Positions 1 through 12,033 of a stretch of DNA of 64,000 bases are shown piece by piece; the first letter of the stretch is position 1, and every line of letters starts with the position of its first letter. The notes beneath the pieces are model-generated. The model saw nothing but the letters and a program-made list of their open reading frames with translations. It had not been told where the DNA came from and searched no databases. Origin of the DNA: Amaranthus tricolor. Lineage: Eukaryota > Streptophyta > Magnoliopsida > Caryophyllales > Amaranthaceae. The position numbers and the translations under genes are program-made. Location: the NCBI RefSeq assembly GCF_026212465.1, contig NC_080055.1, forward strand, positions 21,985,756-22,049,755, written 5' to 3'.

Positions 1-744
1 ATGTTCGTGTTTGGACGTCTACTTATACATGTGAGTTAGTCCATTTTGTCATTCTCAAAATTTTAACCACTCTTAAGCCTTGAGTTTTATGATCAGATTG
101 ATCATATACATGTAAACAATATGAGGTTCTATTCGGGTAAATAACTGACTCTTTGAAATGCTTTCGCTATTCAATTTATTGAGGGAGAGATCGGAGTGTT
201 TTATGATGAGCCATCATTGCTTTGGTTTGACGATTATGAGATTGTCGAAATGGAGGGATAAAGTTTGCACTTTTGCTTATGGTTAGTGTTATTGTGTATA
301 CAATTAAGTTCGCTATGTTTTGGACGCGATTCATTGAGATGATAATGATGATAATGATGAAGAAGTATAATATGAACAATAGGTAAAATTGTTTTGAAGA
401 TGTGCAAAATTTACACTATTGAATGGGAGGAATAGGAGGGAAATGGAAGGATAACAATTTTCATTTGGATATAAAAAGGTTAGGGGAGAGGAGAGAAATG
501 GAAGGAACGAACTTGGAGGAAAGAAATCTCTTGCATTTTGTATCACCAATAATTCACAACTATAAAAAGATTTGGACTGTAAATTTAATTTTTTTTTTTT
601 TTTCTCTCTCCTTCCTTTTCTTTTCTTCTAAAAATATTTTTCAAATACACTGTTAAGTTTTTTAAGGTGATAAAAATTTTTCTTTAACATTATGTTTGAA
701 TAAGAATTTAGAAAGAAAAGGATGGGGAAGGGAAAAAAGACAAA

Positions 745-988
745 GTTCAATGATATTTCCATAATGATGAAATTTTGATTAAAAAAAATTTTTTTGTTTA
801 TAAATTTCCATTACCACTTAATATCACCTCTTTCAATGATAATATATTTGAATGAATTTTATGTAGAAAATAAGATAATTAAAGTTGTACAAGCATAGCC
901 ATTAGGTAGCCAAGGGATTTTTCAACCTAAATTGCATTAATTATCATTCTCATTACTACCGTTTAATACCACAAATCAAACGGGCCGT
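745..988 (+). mobile_element. MITE fragment, same family as 10765-11090
   Basis: The block matches 10765-11090 over most of its length, including the shared words aaatttccattaccac and ttttcaacc and the terminal part aaacgggccgt. The 5' end is lost or too diverged to place. It is non-coding. Confidence 0.6.
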
Positions 989-1060
989 AAATGTCATTTA
1001 CGTAGGGTTACTAATTGTTTTGAAATGGAAAATTATATTATAGTTATTTTATCGCAAATT

Positions 1061-1314
1061 CTTGTGAGAGACGGTCTCTTTGAGAGACCATCTCTAATTG
1101 GGTCAGCCCATATATATTTTTTTTAAATATTGTAATTAGGCATTAAGAATAATATAAGTAGACATTCAAGATATTGAAAGTAGACATTAAGGATACGGTA
1201 AGTAGACATTAAGGATAATGTAAGTAGGCATTAAGAATACGGTAAGTAAACATTAATTTTTAATGGGTTGAGCTTGAGATACATTTCTTAAAGAGATAGT
1301 CTCTCAAAAGACTA
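1061..1314 (+). mobile_element. MITE with internal short tandem repeats (agacggtctct family)
   Basis: The ends are imperfect inverted repeats: gagagacggtctctttgaga at the left and a complementary agagatagtctctcaaaaga at the right. Between them a unit of about 21 bases, of the form gtaagtagacattaaggata, repeats about five times with changes. A longer copy in the opposite orientation lies at 12034-12432. No coding capacity is present. Confidence 0.65.
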
Positions 1315-2389
1315 GCTGTTATTTTATAATGGTAGAGTGCGTATTTATGATTTGAGCCATTGTAGTCCCTTAATGAGTAGTGACTATTGAGGCCCGAGAA
1401 GGTTGGAAAATTTGGGCAATGCTCAATAGTAATGAAGCTAAATGGTTTCAGCATGAAATTTTGGAATAATGCAGTAGATATTACTTATCGAGTTAATACC
1501 ATAGCCAAGAATAGGCATTATTTTTAAGATAAGGATAAGGATGAGTTATATGTTATGCATGTTGTAATTTTACCAATGCATTATGCTATTTTGCAGACCG
1601 TCAAGCTTCATTCTTTGCTTATGTTAAGAGCAACATGTTATTATTCCAATATCAAGTGTCTATTGTTTATGTGTCAAATGTGCACGCATACTTACTCATG
1701 TAATAACATGCGTAACATGGATGTTGTGTGGTAAAATTAAAGAGACAGATGGACGTGTTTAGAACAAATTTGATTTCATATTTTACCAATTTTCTATAAT
1801 CAAAGCAGTTTTTAATTTGATTTCAGAAACACATGTACAATAATATAAAAAAATTAATGTTAAAACAAGACTTAATTTGATATGATCATTAATTCTTGAC
1901 CCAATACCATGCAATGGCTCGAATGAATACTTTTAGGGTGTGTTTTGGTAAGCATTTTTTTGGATTAAGTAAAGGAAATGGATGAGCAAATCCATTACTT
2001 TGCGTTTGTTAATAGGTAACCATTTCCGTTTCCTTTTGGTAATTGATTTCTCCAATTTATTTTTACTCTCAAAGCTCCGGTAACACTTTTTTTACTCTAA
2101 TTGACGCTATTCTTGTCACTTTAAAAGCACATAACAAGATATAAATTATCTTTCACTTTATTGTCTACAACTAGATGCAAAATTGCCAATATAAAAATAT
2201 GCATTATCTATGAAATACATAATATGAAACTGACAATTGAAATTGTATTTGTAAAATATTAGTCATAAGTAAATCTGGCAAAAATTATCTAGGTTGATTA
2301 AATTAACGTTAATCCGGGAGAAAATAATAAAATTAGAAGGAGATCTGCCAACATTTATCTGGAAAGATTGAAGAAGCATTGAACGTTCA

Positions 2390-2900
2390 ATAAGAATGTT
2401 AGTGCATGAGAAGGTCACGTGCGATTATGAGGACACTTGTCCATAGTTGAGGATTATTACAATCTAATGGGACATGTGTTAATAATAGAAGCAAAGAGCA
2501 CCATATCAATTTAAAAGAGAACTCAACACGTAAAGACAACAACAGTGGCATGCAAGAGAATTTTGGGGATTGATGAAATAACAGAAGGAACATTCTTCAT
2601 GCACAATAATGGACTATAAATACCCTTCATGAGACACATAAAAGATAAATATAATAATAAAGTATTTCCGTTATATAATTATACCAAACAATTAACAACA
2701 AAACATCTTATCATTTCTCATATTCTTCCTTAAAAATTTTCTTTTCATTTCCTTTTTATTCCTTATACCAGAAATCTTCTTAGGCTCTTAGAACGTAGCC
2801 AGTATCAACTATCAAGTAGCTTCTTTTTATGAGAGTAAGTGACTAAATGTAGTGAGACCGCCAAATAAATCAAGAAATTGTTCTTTCATCCTTGTTCTTT
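2390..2900 (+). mobile_element. Possible solo LTR or orphan promoter block
   Basis: A G-box core CACGTG (2416-2421) is followed about 200 bases later by TATAAATA (2615-2622) and then by a pyrimidine-rich leader, but no coding frame follows. A promoter without a gene suggests a solo LTR. I could not define TG...CA ends or a target duplication, so this is a guess. Confidence 0.25.
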
Positions 2901-3594
2901 TCGATCCTTTCAAAGGTTTCACATAGTGAGAACAATAAAATGTCACAACTAGCAATTGTAATTGTTTTTCAAAAGTTAGCCATTCAAAAAATATCAAACG
3001 TTACATACTTGATAAGAATAGAAATTATGGCCTTAATCAAAAGAAGAAATATAGGCCGCCCAAATATGACATGTCTAAAACATGACTTAATTGCGAAATT
3101 GGATATTATTATCCAATTTCGCACAAGACATGATTTACATAATTTTACTATATAGACAGCCTAATAAGACACAAGTTCTATAGTTAGCTCTATCCATAAA
3201 TTTCTCACCGAGCACAACTCAACACGACTTTCATATTACTCATAAAAGTATTATCCTCAATTTTGTTTAAATAGCTACATTTTCAGTTTTTACACAGTTC
3301 AATGCACGACTTTAATAAATTAAATATTTTAAATGTACATATTAAGAAATAACAAAAAATTAATATATAAAAGTATGCTATCAATCAAAATTCAACTTCA
3401 CTATTTTTCAATATTTAAAGAATACTACTACTATAAAAGAAGGTATAACAATAAATAGTCGTTACTATTCAAGCATAACTATGAAATAAAACCGAAAAAT
3501 ATAATGAAGAGATTTATATATTAAGAATCATCAAAACATTAACAACCATATTCTCCTAAACTTTTGCCAAAAAACACCGATCAAAAATCATATA

Positions 3595-3866
3595 CTCCCT
3601 CCTATTCACCTTAGGAGTCCCATTTGACTTTTTACGGATTTTAAGGAGAGTCAAAAGTGGGACCCTAAGGATAGGAAAGACAGTGATATTATGGGTTTTT
3701 AATGTAAGGGGGGAAAATTAGTATGGGTAATGGAGGGTATAATTGAAAATAAGATAAAACTACTAAGGACATAAAAGTCAAAAACCTATATCAAAAATAA
3801 AAATGGGACAATTAAAATAACTTGACCATAAAAGAAAATGGGACACATAAGTTGAATAGGAGGTAG
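3595..3866. mobile_element. Stowaway-like MITE
   Basis: The left end CTCCCTCCTATTCACCTTAG pairs with the right end, whose complement reads CTACCTCCTATTCAACTTAT. A TA dinucleotide flanks each side, as expected for Tc1/mariner-type insertion. The length is 272 bases and there is no coding capacity. It lies about 100 bases beyond the 3' end of the minus-strand membrane protein gene. Confidence 0.75.
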
Positions 3867-3963
3867 TATTATGAATCAAAAGATTAAAAAAAAATAAAAT
3901 AAATGAAAACAAGATGCCAAAAGCATGTGCAATATAAAGCAAAAAGAAAAAAGCAAAAAGACA

Positions 3964-4908
3964 TTAAATGTCATAATCATCAATTAAATCTAATTGTTCA
4001 TCTTCTCTAATTACATTTCTTTTTCTACACTCAAAATAATATACCACCATTATCACATTACTCCATAAGATAAACCATCCTAATAAAACCACCAATCCAA
4101 ACAAACTTCCAAACTTCATCCCAGCCGTCCACGTATCACCAACTTCCATATCCCCACCGTTCATCACCCCAACCATTTCTCTACCTATAAAGCCCGAAAT
4201 TAACAGTATGAAGCCCGATAAAATCCACCCATGAACCCTCTTCCCCTTCATCAAACGAAACCCGGCAATAACCGCTCCAAGCCCGACCCGACCCTCAATC
4301 ACAGACACATCAAGCCCGACACCCATCACGGCCATCATATACACTTCCACCATAACCTGCACCGCCATTAAGTAATATGAATACTTGATATAGACTCCAT
4401 TGAAAAACGGATCCAAATGGCTCCACCCGACCCATAAGATAAAGTTGACCATACAAGTAAGTAAGGGGGGAGCCCACCTGAGCTTGAAGGCAGCCATGGG
4501 TACCCTCAAACTCAGCTTCTTCTTCTTACGGCAACCAAAATAAGCTAAACTCACAATAGTAACCAAAGACAGTAAAGAAAGAGCCAAAATAGGAACACCA
4601 TAGAATAATCGAAGATAAAGAAGCTTACGAGAATCAGCTCTAGATTCGTCTCGTATATTAGCCGCCTCGATCCAAATCGGAACAGCATGATACAGCCATT
4701 CGAGCCTATTGAGATGCGATTTAAGGAAGCGAATATCAGATGAAATCGAAAAGAAAGTAAGGAGAATAGATAGTGGAAAAGTAGTAAATGTGTAGATTAT
4801 CAAGAACAGTTTAGGATTTTCTAAGAAGATGATCTTTAATGAGTCAAGAAAGATTGAAAAAAGGTAGCGAGATTTGTGGGTTTTAGTAGGGATTTCATCA
4901 TCTGGCAT
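3964..4908 (-). CDS. Plant-specific multi-pass membrane protein, intronless
   Basis: A single uninterrupted frame of 314 aa. Six hydrophobic segments are visible, at about residues 34-54, 103-124, 146-163, 178-198, 228-242 and 266-291. The N-terminus is short, charged and probably cytosolic; the tail is acidic (EDEQLDLIDDYDI). There is no cleavable signal peptide, and a basic cluster CRKKKK follows helix 2. It resembles a family of intronless Arabidopsis membrane proteins, some oddly annotated as 'polyadenylate-binding protein 1-B-binding protein'; this rests on memory of family character, not a search. The biochemical role is unknown. The start was chosen as the first Met of the frame, and the protein length fits the family. 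The codons look normal and no frame break is seen, so the gene is probably functional. Confidence 0.8.
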   Translation of the reverse strand: MPDDEIPTKTHKSRYLFSIFLDSLKIIFLENPKLFLIIYTFTTFPLSILLTFFSISSDIRFLKSHLNRLEWLYHAVPIWIEAANIRDESRADSRKLLYLRLFYGVPILALSLLSLVTIVSLAYFGCRKKKKLSLRVPMAAFKLRWAPPLLTCMVNFILWVGWSHLDPFFNGVYIKYSYYLMAVQVMVEVYMMAVMGVGLDVSVIEGRVGLGAVIAGFRLMKGKRVHGWILSGFILLISGFIGREMVGVMNGGDMEVGDTWTAGMKFGSLFGLVVLLGWFILWSNVIMVVYYFECRKRNVIREDEQLDLIDDYDI

Positions 4909-6062
4909 AGTTTTAGTGATTATTGGTAATTTAGGAAAATATTTAGGCGATTGAAATTGCGGCGATTTTGGATTTTTTGGTGTATAAAGTTGTAATTTGT
5001 GGTAACTGGGAAGGAATGGGATTAGAGATTTAATCAGAAGTTGTTTTCCTAAAAAAGTGGTCTAAAATAAGGGGATTTTGTGATAAGAATCGCATCATCA
5101 TGGCATGGCTAGATGTGTACCTGACATAGTTCACTGTATTTCTCCGATTGTATTGTTTTCTTTATGTTTTTGGGTTAGACATGTAATCAATTTTTGACTC
5201 TCTCACATAGTCACATGGGCATAGGTTAACCAATAGCCAATGAGCATTACAAGGCAACTCTATTAGCAAAAATAAAAAAAGATAAAAATAATAATATTAA
5301 AATAAACAAAAATCAAAAAAGATAAATTAAAATAACAAAACTCTCACCCTATCACATCCTACCACATAAGGGTGATTTATTAACCTCTTAAATAATCGTT
5401 ATTTACTAAGACCTTCTTTTCTATTAGCGCACTATTATTAGGTGGCTCCCACGAAAGAAGAGTTTGGAAAGATCGAAAGTAGCCAACCTTTTCCAAATAA
5501 AGGAAATCTCATCATATTATTTTAGATATAGGGTGTTTGAAAAACAACTGAGAGCTAATAGTTGTTAGTTATTAATGGCGTTGATTTGACTTGCTGATTC
5601 TATGAATTGATTTAACCAACTGAATTTGTTTACCGATTATTTAATAGTATTTGGTAAAATTTAGTTATTAGCAAAATTCTACTTAACAAGTTTATTCTCC
5701 TTTAAAATCTTTTTTCCTCTTGAAAAGATTTGGTTATTATTAACAAAATTGGAAACATTAGTCTCTTCATTTTCTTTCGTTCCAAATTCCTCTTTCTCTA
5801 AAATTGTTATTCAAATAAAGAAAATATTTCCTTCCAAATTCCTTCATTTTTTTTCCTTCCAAATTCTTTCATACAAACACATTGTTAGTTTATTAGTATG
5901 AAATTTATACTTTGTGGTAGGGAACTTGGATCTATTAATCAAATAGATCTAGATCCATGTGCGAAAAGTATATATGGGTTTGTATGCTCAAAGATTCATC
6001 AATTTTCAACTCGACGGTACATAAAACCCTTATAATAACTCTTTAGTTTGTTTTATTTCTCG

Positions 6063-6116
<54 letters not shown>

Positions 6117-6560
6117 ATCTTATTAAATGCGAATTAAATCACACTTTCAACACTTTTTAGCGAATAAGAATATTTCATATGCCATCCCTCACTTTCCAAT
6201 CCACAACCCCAAAGTTTCATGACAAAAAGCTTAGAGGGTATAATATTAGTGACATAAATTAATTCGGTTTTATTTGATTTAAATTGCGTCTGATTTGATT
6301 CAATTTGATTTTATGAAAAACCAAACCACAAACCGAACTTCCACCCCTACTTAGTAGTTAGTACTAAAAGAAATCGAATACCAAAATCCACGTTACATGT
6401 CCATCAAACATACACCACCTTGATGATCGAACCCCATGTAACATATGACTTATCTAGAGCCGTAATAGAACCATAGGTAATTAGGGGCCTCATAAAGTAA
6501 TTTAACCCGGTTCTTTAAAACCAGAACAAAAAGAAAATAGCTTGAACCAGTTATTGAAAA
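4909..6560. other. Divergent intergenic region between two genes
   Basis: This separates the minus-strand membrane protein gene from the plus-strand LHC-like gene, so both promoters should lie here. I see AT-rich DNA, a possible MITE at about 5528-5890 starting near gggtgtttgaaaaac, and a microsatellite at 6065-6114. A one-sided hAT-like end (cgaacttccacccctac, near 6335-6350) is also present. No core promoter element stands out clearly. Confidence 0.5.
6065..6114. repeat. (AT)n microsatellite
   Basis: An uninterrupted run of about 25 AT units. Confidence 0.98.
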
Positions 6561-9500
6561 ATGGCAGCCTCAGCTTTTCCTATTACTGGCAGCATTGTCC
6601 CATCTACTCCACGCCATTCCTTCCTTACCCAACCTTCTGCGTCCGTAGTGGTGTAAGCCATTTTTTACTTATTCATTTCACTTTCGTTGATTGTTTTTCT
6701 GGGTAATTTGTATTTGTTTTCTTTGAAATGAGCACATTTTGATGTTGGATTATACAATTGAGGGCAAGTATTTCTTGCCCATGTTTGAATTTGTCGAGGA
6801 ATTCTGTAAAACAAAAGTTGAAATTCAATTCTTGTCCCCTTAGGGTTTTTCCCATCCCAACTCATGAAGTTTTAAAAGGAAATTGAATTCAATTTCTGCC
6901 TTCAAAGGATTATTCTTTTTCTAATTTTGTGGACTTCTTATTTAAGCGAGTTACATACGTTGTTTGGAATTAAGAGTCAATCGAAACGACCCACTTTGTT
7001 ACTACAAAGATAAGGCTGTGTACTTCCGATACTCGATCAAGTCCCTGGAAATGTTGTAGCAACTTGCAAATTGCAGAATGTAGGTTAAATGATGGTACTT
7101 CATAACCATATGCTGATCAGAATTGGTTTGCAAACTTGAGTTATGGAAGTATAGAGTGTTGTGGACTAGTTTGATTGATTCAAATAAATACCTAATTAAA
7201 ATAAGTATATGCTGATTTCTTGTTGAAAATTTTTTGGGTTCAGTTATCTAATGAAATTCATAAAAATTCTCAGAATTAATGGTCCTTGTGTGTCTTATCC
7301 TTATGAACTTTGTTAGAAATAAAGACTTTTTTCAAGGTCTTCTCAAGGTCCTCTTATGGCTACAATCATCAATACGCATTAGAAGTAGTAATATGTATAA
7401 CATTTGTATACGAGATATGTGTTTAGAGTTGTGTTTAACACGTGTTTGATAAGGAAAGGTATGGTGTGACATGAACTTGTGGTTGCATTAAGAAAGTTAT
7501 TTCCCGACTATCTCACGTGTAAATAGAAGGGACGTTCCCAGAGTTCACACACCAACCAAAAGCAATATACACTCACTATTTGAGGTGTTAAGCAAATACC
7601 ACTCTAGCACAAGTGAATTAAAGAAGAAAAGAGTAGAATCTGAATTGTGTGTCTACAAGTGAATGGAACAATACCAATTTATAGGCACTTTCAACCTGAT
7701 TAAGTGTAGTTAAAGTGTATAGATGTGATTTAATAGGATCAAATCGCCCCAAATGAAAATATAGTTGTTGGAGATATCAATGTGGGTTTAACAACTAATC
7801 ATGAAAGATTACCAACTTAAGGATTAATGGCAAATGATTAAAGTCCAAACGGTCACATTCATAAGGTTGTGTTATTTTCCGTTTTAAGCCTTTAAAGGTC
7901 CATTTATCCAACAAATTTAGCTTTCATGTCTCTTTATTAGCATCCTTTACCAACAAGGCAACACATCCTATGATAACTAGATAGAACCTTTTGTTGTTAA
8001 TAGTTGATGTTAATTAGGATGGAGCTTCTGTTTTTCTGTGAGTGTAAGAACTCGATCACTTTGTTTGGTTTCAATATGCTTATGAGAATACAGGAGATGT
8101 AGAATTGTTGAATTGCCTCTTGGTTTACTGGATTAACATGCGACTTTTCTTCCATGTTGCTCTTCTATTCCTTTGAAGCAATGATGTTTTCACTCATTTT
8201 ATAGCTCAAGTAGATCTGAATGTATGAAGTCTTTCCTAGTAGGTTTAACAAGTAAAGAACCTCTATCTTAAAGGCCTGTTGACTGTAGCGTTGCTGTAAC
8301 ATTTTAATTCTTTGAAGTTATGCTAATTGGAAGGCATTGTTTGCAATTTGGATGCCATATAGGGTAGGAGGAGGATAATGACTTTAGCAATGTTAAAAAA
8401 CGTCTTAACGTTTCCACAATAATTTAGCTCAAATATCTCGGTGCTGCATTCTGCCTTTAAGTAATGAAATCTAATATAGGTTCAAAGTACATTGATATTC
8501 ATTTGTGTTTGTGAATTATTTTTGTAGTTGATGCTACAACTCTATGTAAAATGTGAATTCTGTTTCACTTTGTGACGCTATTCTTTATTTTCTCTTGAGA
8601 TGGTTATCTTGAATTGTATATTTCTTTTGGTTACTCTTTTCAGATGGCATTTGGTGGGGAAGCAGCACTCAAGACTGTTAACACATACGAGAGGCCATGC
8701 ATTTCGTATGCTAGCCAATCCTGATGTATGCATTTTAGGACTTATCTTGTATAATAGGGGTTTAGTTGGTTTGCTTAGGTATGTGATTTGTTGTTGGATC
8801 AAATTAGACACAAAAATTGGGCAATTTTAGTTGAAGTTTCTCTGTTAATCAAACTTTTGTCAAATCCATTTTTAAAATTTCACTTTTTTTAAGAGTGAAT
8901 AGAGTGTTGGTTTTGACGTTCTAGAGCGTTTTATGCTTCTTGATGGTTTAAATATGACTTCACCTTATCCTTCTCTAGAAAATATGTTTAGCTTTAGCGC
9001 AGGCTGTGTTGATTAGAGCATGATTGCCTTATATCTTTTACTGCTATGTTTTTGAGGTGCCAATTTATGTTGCACATGCATGCATTCGTTTCCGTTCTCC
9101 CTCTAATATTTCACTAAGGAAATTTGTGCATGACAACTCTATCAACGAACTACTCTTTGTTTCGCAGAAATCATCTGGAAAGGATAGTTTTAGGAAAGAA
9201 GTACTAATGGTTGATCCACTGGAAGCGAAGAAATTAGCTGCGAAACAATTAGCAGAAATTAAATTAAAAGAAAATTTTAAGGTTTGTGATTTTCATTGTT
9301 TGTACTTTATCAGTAGCATAAAGTGGTGTCAAATATCTTTTTGCTCAAGTGAAACCATTAAGGTACCGAGAAATATTTGTATGTTCATTCTGAATTAAAG
9401 ACAATTAGGTCAACACGTTGTTGTGTGATTTGAAACAAGTAGCATAGCATAAATTTTTCAACCGTGCCCTCTAATTTGGAGGGTGAGTTGCTCCAAAGAA

Positions 9501-10416
9501 TCAAAGCAGCTTGAGATTTCATTCTTTAGTGTTAAAATCCACTCCATGATTTCCCTGTTCATAGTTTTGTTCAGAATTATTGTTAAAAGTTGGATTTGAC
9601 TGGAGCACAGAAGAGAAACAAGGAATGGCCCAAAATCAATACCAATTTAGATTAGGATTAGTTGTGACTGTTGCAAATGATCGTAATTAAGTTGACTAAA
9701 GTGGAAATAAGAACGAATGATGACCTGTTTGTGTTATGAGATCTCTAGTTCTAGAGGAAATAGACTCTTTAGCTGCATCCTCCTTCATCGGTATTAGTTG
9801 CCGTTTTCCTTCATTCCCCAAACCCTGATCATAGTTCTTTTGAGTGGGAGACACTGTGTATGATGATGATTGTATGATGATGATGATGCATATGATAATG
9901 GTTGTGGCACTAGGTAGGGTAGGGGGTGGGAGCTTGTGTTGGATAGAATTTGTAGTATTTACTTTGACAGTGTATACACGGATTTTAACAATTTTAGCCG
10001 CCCTTTAAATCTAAATCTTGCCCTTATAATATCGAAAAGAGTACGCACCATCATATAATCATGCGCGGTCACCCCAATGGACCACCGAGACTCATGGGCA
10101 CTGCTTGGTTTCACGGTTGGTCTACTTATCCGAGGCTAGATGAGCCAACTGAACACATTCTGATTTGTGATTGCAGAGAAGACGTCAGATAGAGGCAATT
10201 AATGGAGCATGGGCAATGCTCGGTCTCACGGTTGGTTTAGTCATCGAAGGTCGTACAGGAAAGGGTATTTTGAGTCAGGTATGTGTTTTTCTTACAGTTT
10301 TCACTTTACAATTGTGCATTTTGATATTGCAATTTGAATGTAACTCACTGGAAACTGTTGTATGGCAGTTGGATGGATATTGGCATGCTATTCTGAACTT
10401 ATTTATGAGATCATAG
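6561..10416 (+). CDS. One-helix LHC-like (HLIP/OHP-type) plastid protein
   Basis: Five exons, 6561-6652, 8644-8725, 9168-9281, 10177-10278 and 10369-10416, join with GT-AG introns and consistent phases into 145 aa. The first ~50 residues are rich in Ser, Thr, Ala and Arg and poor in acidic residues, like a chloroplast transit peptide. Exon 3 gives a charged, probably helical linker (DPLEAKKLAAKQLAEIK). Exon 4 carries the single LHC-type helix: Glu102, Asn105-Gly106 and the run WAMLGLTVGLVIEG, followed by GKGILSQ. Related one-helix proteins act in thylakoid membranes in chlorophyll binding, assembly or photoprotection, and that role is inferred here. The usual Arg after Asn-Gly is Ala107, so pigment binding may differ. 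Exon assignment is my own; the helix exon is the firmest part. I could not name the exact Arabidopsis orthologue. Confidence 0.75.
7400..7990 (-). mobile_element. Possible LTR-derived insertion in intron 1 of the LHC-like gene
   Basis: Read on the minus strand, this intron segment has a TATA-like word (cctataaattgg, complement of about 7676-7687) and downstream text resembling a Copia-type LTR leader. Its ends and a target duplication were not found. The block has no coding frame. Confidence 0.25.
9790..9905 (+). mobile_element. 3' end of an RTE-type LINE in intron 3
   Basis: The segment containing aaaccctgatcatagttctt, a gggagacactg-like word and then a tgatgatgatgat tail matches the 3' end of the RTE fragment ending near 30270 (ccctaaccatagttttct, then a gatgatgat tail). 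The microsatellite-like tail is typical of RTE elements. Only the last ~100 bases are present, as expected for 5' truncation. Confidence 0.55.
10093..10136 (+). pseudogene. Degenerate duplicate of the LHC-helix exon
   Basis: This part of intron 3 aligns with 10208-10251 of exon 4 at roughly 35 of 44 positions without gaps; both contain tcacggttggt. In the exon's reading frame it encodes WALLGFTVGLLIRG followed by a stop, against WAMLGLTVGLVIEG in the real exon. The sequence upstream, which would encode the Glu-x-x-Asn part, does not align. It lies 115 bases before the real copy and has no evident splice donor, so it is called a relic. Confidence 0.6.
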
Positions 10417-10764
10417 ACAGTTCCAGACGCCAGGTGCAAGGCGCCCTTCAAATTACCGGCATTTGAAGTTATACATACAATCATATCGACACCGATGAAC
10501 GTTGTACATGTACGAACGATTAAATTTCACATTTGACATTCTTTTTATTTCTTGTATATGTTCTTATCATGATTCATGTAATCAGACTCATTTTTTATGA
10601 CTTTTCCAACAAAGTATCCAATGACAGGGATAATTCTCTGTTTTATTTTGTGTATTCTATGCAAATCTAATTTTAGGAGTTTTGTGGATAAAGATAGACT
10701 TTTTTTTTTAGATTTTGGCTAAGTACCCAAAAGGGATCTTTCCATTGACAAAACCAGGCACCAA

Positions 10765-11090
10765 GGGCCTATTTGGTTAGTGGTATTAAATGTTGGTAAT
10801 GGGAATAATTTATAGTATTAAATTTCATCAAAAGTTGCATATCATTCCCATGGTAATGAAACATTGATCACAAAAAAGTTTTTTTATTTACAAATTTCCA
10901 TTACCACCTAATACCATCTTTTTCAATGGTAATGCATTGGAATGAATTTTATGAAGAAAATGAAGAAAATGAGATGATTGAATTTGGATAAGCATGAATA
11001 TCAAGGTAGCCAAGAATTTTTTCAACCAAAATTACACTGATTTTTCATTTCCATTACCACCGTTTATTACCATCTACCAAACGGGTCGTT
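10765..11090. mobile_element. MITE with gggcctatttggtta / aaacgggtcgtt ends
   Basis: The left end reads gggcctatttggttagtggt and the right end reads ccatctaccaaacgggtcgtt. These pair as imperfect inverted repeats around an AT-rich core containing ccattaccac words in both orientations. A diverged fragment is at 745-988 and another probable relative, in inverted orientation, is near 30758-30955. Confidence 0.65.
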
Positions 11091-12033
11091 AATGGCCGAA
11101 GAGTGCATGCCAGTATGATGGAAGAAAAATCTATCTTTATTAGTGTTAGTAAAGTACTTCAAACCTTGTAGCATCGACATTATAGAGGGCCCATCCCCTC
11201 CTAAAAATCATTAGATTATAAGACATAAACGATTCAAAGCCTTATTTTTACATTAAGGATTTTCTCTTTGAAAGTAACCTTATAATTCATTGATAAAAAT
11301 GTCATATGATATCTACAATGGAGTAAGAAGCGATCAAATACATAATAATATTTATCAAACAAATTTGTATGTGGAAAAAGTCACAATCATTATAAAGTAG
11401 ATCTAACATTAAAGTGTTCTCTATTACATGGTTATTTCATACAATCTCCTCCAAGGGGTATTAAATATGGTATGGCTTTAAAATAGAGATAAATTTAATA
11501 ATATTGAATTTTTACATTAAAGATGATACCTAAAAAAACTGTAAAACAAGCTAATAGTATGAAATTGTCATCACCATTACATAGCCAAGATAGTTTGGCT
11601 TTCTATTGCAGAAATAATTAATATGTTATCTGGTAATTATTCATTATAATTAAAAGATACTATATATATTTTAATTGATTGTATATGGTAAAACAATTAG
11701 TAAATGAGATATATTTTTAAAAGCTTTTATAACTAATAACTTAAACAAATCTAATAAAAAAATATTAATGATATGCTAAAAAATATTTGCCTAATTAAAA
11801 CATGAAAAGAGTAGAAAATTTTTATTATAAAGTCGACGTATGTCTTGATTGTTTCTTTATTATTAAATTGTATAGATATATAGATGTATTGTGTATAGAT
11901 TGGTAAATTTTAAATCGATGAGAAAAAGTAGTTTTGTCTCACTTGCAGATCAAGTACCACCTTATCGGATAAGATTTTGAGTTTGATTTTCACATAATTG
12001 ATGTTTTAAATAGCCTATGAATTGTAATCAAAG

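Larger units (their letters stand above)
1..3594. other. Gene-free intergenic stretch with repeats
   Basis: No convincing coding region was seen on either strand; open frames are short and low in complexity. The stretch contains two MITE copies (745-988 and 1061-1314) and a promoter- or LTR-like block (2390-2900), listed separately. The first 400 bases may be the edge of a neighbouring gene, but nothing shows this. Confidence 0.6.

Noticed and set aside
1130..1255. Regularly spaced short repeats resembling a CRISPR array
   Set aside because: The repeats are direct, adjacent and imperfect, with no unique spacers, and lie inside a MITE in a eukaryotic genome. A minisatellite core explains them.
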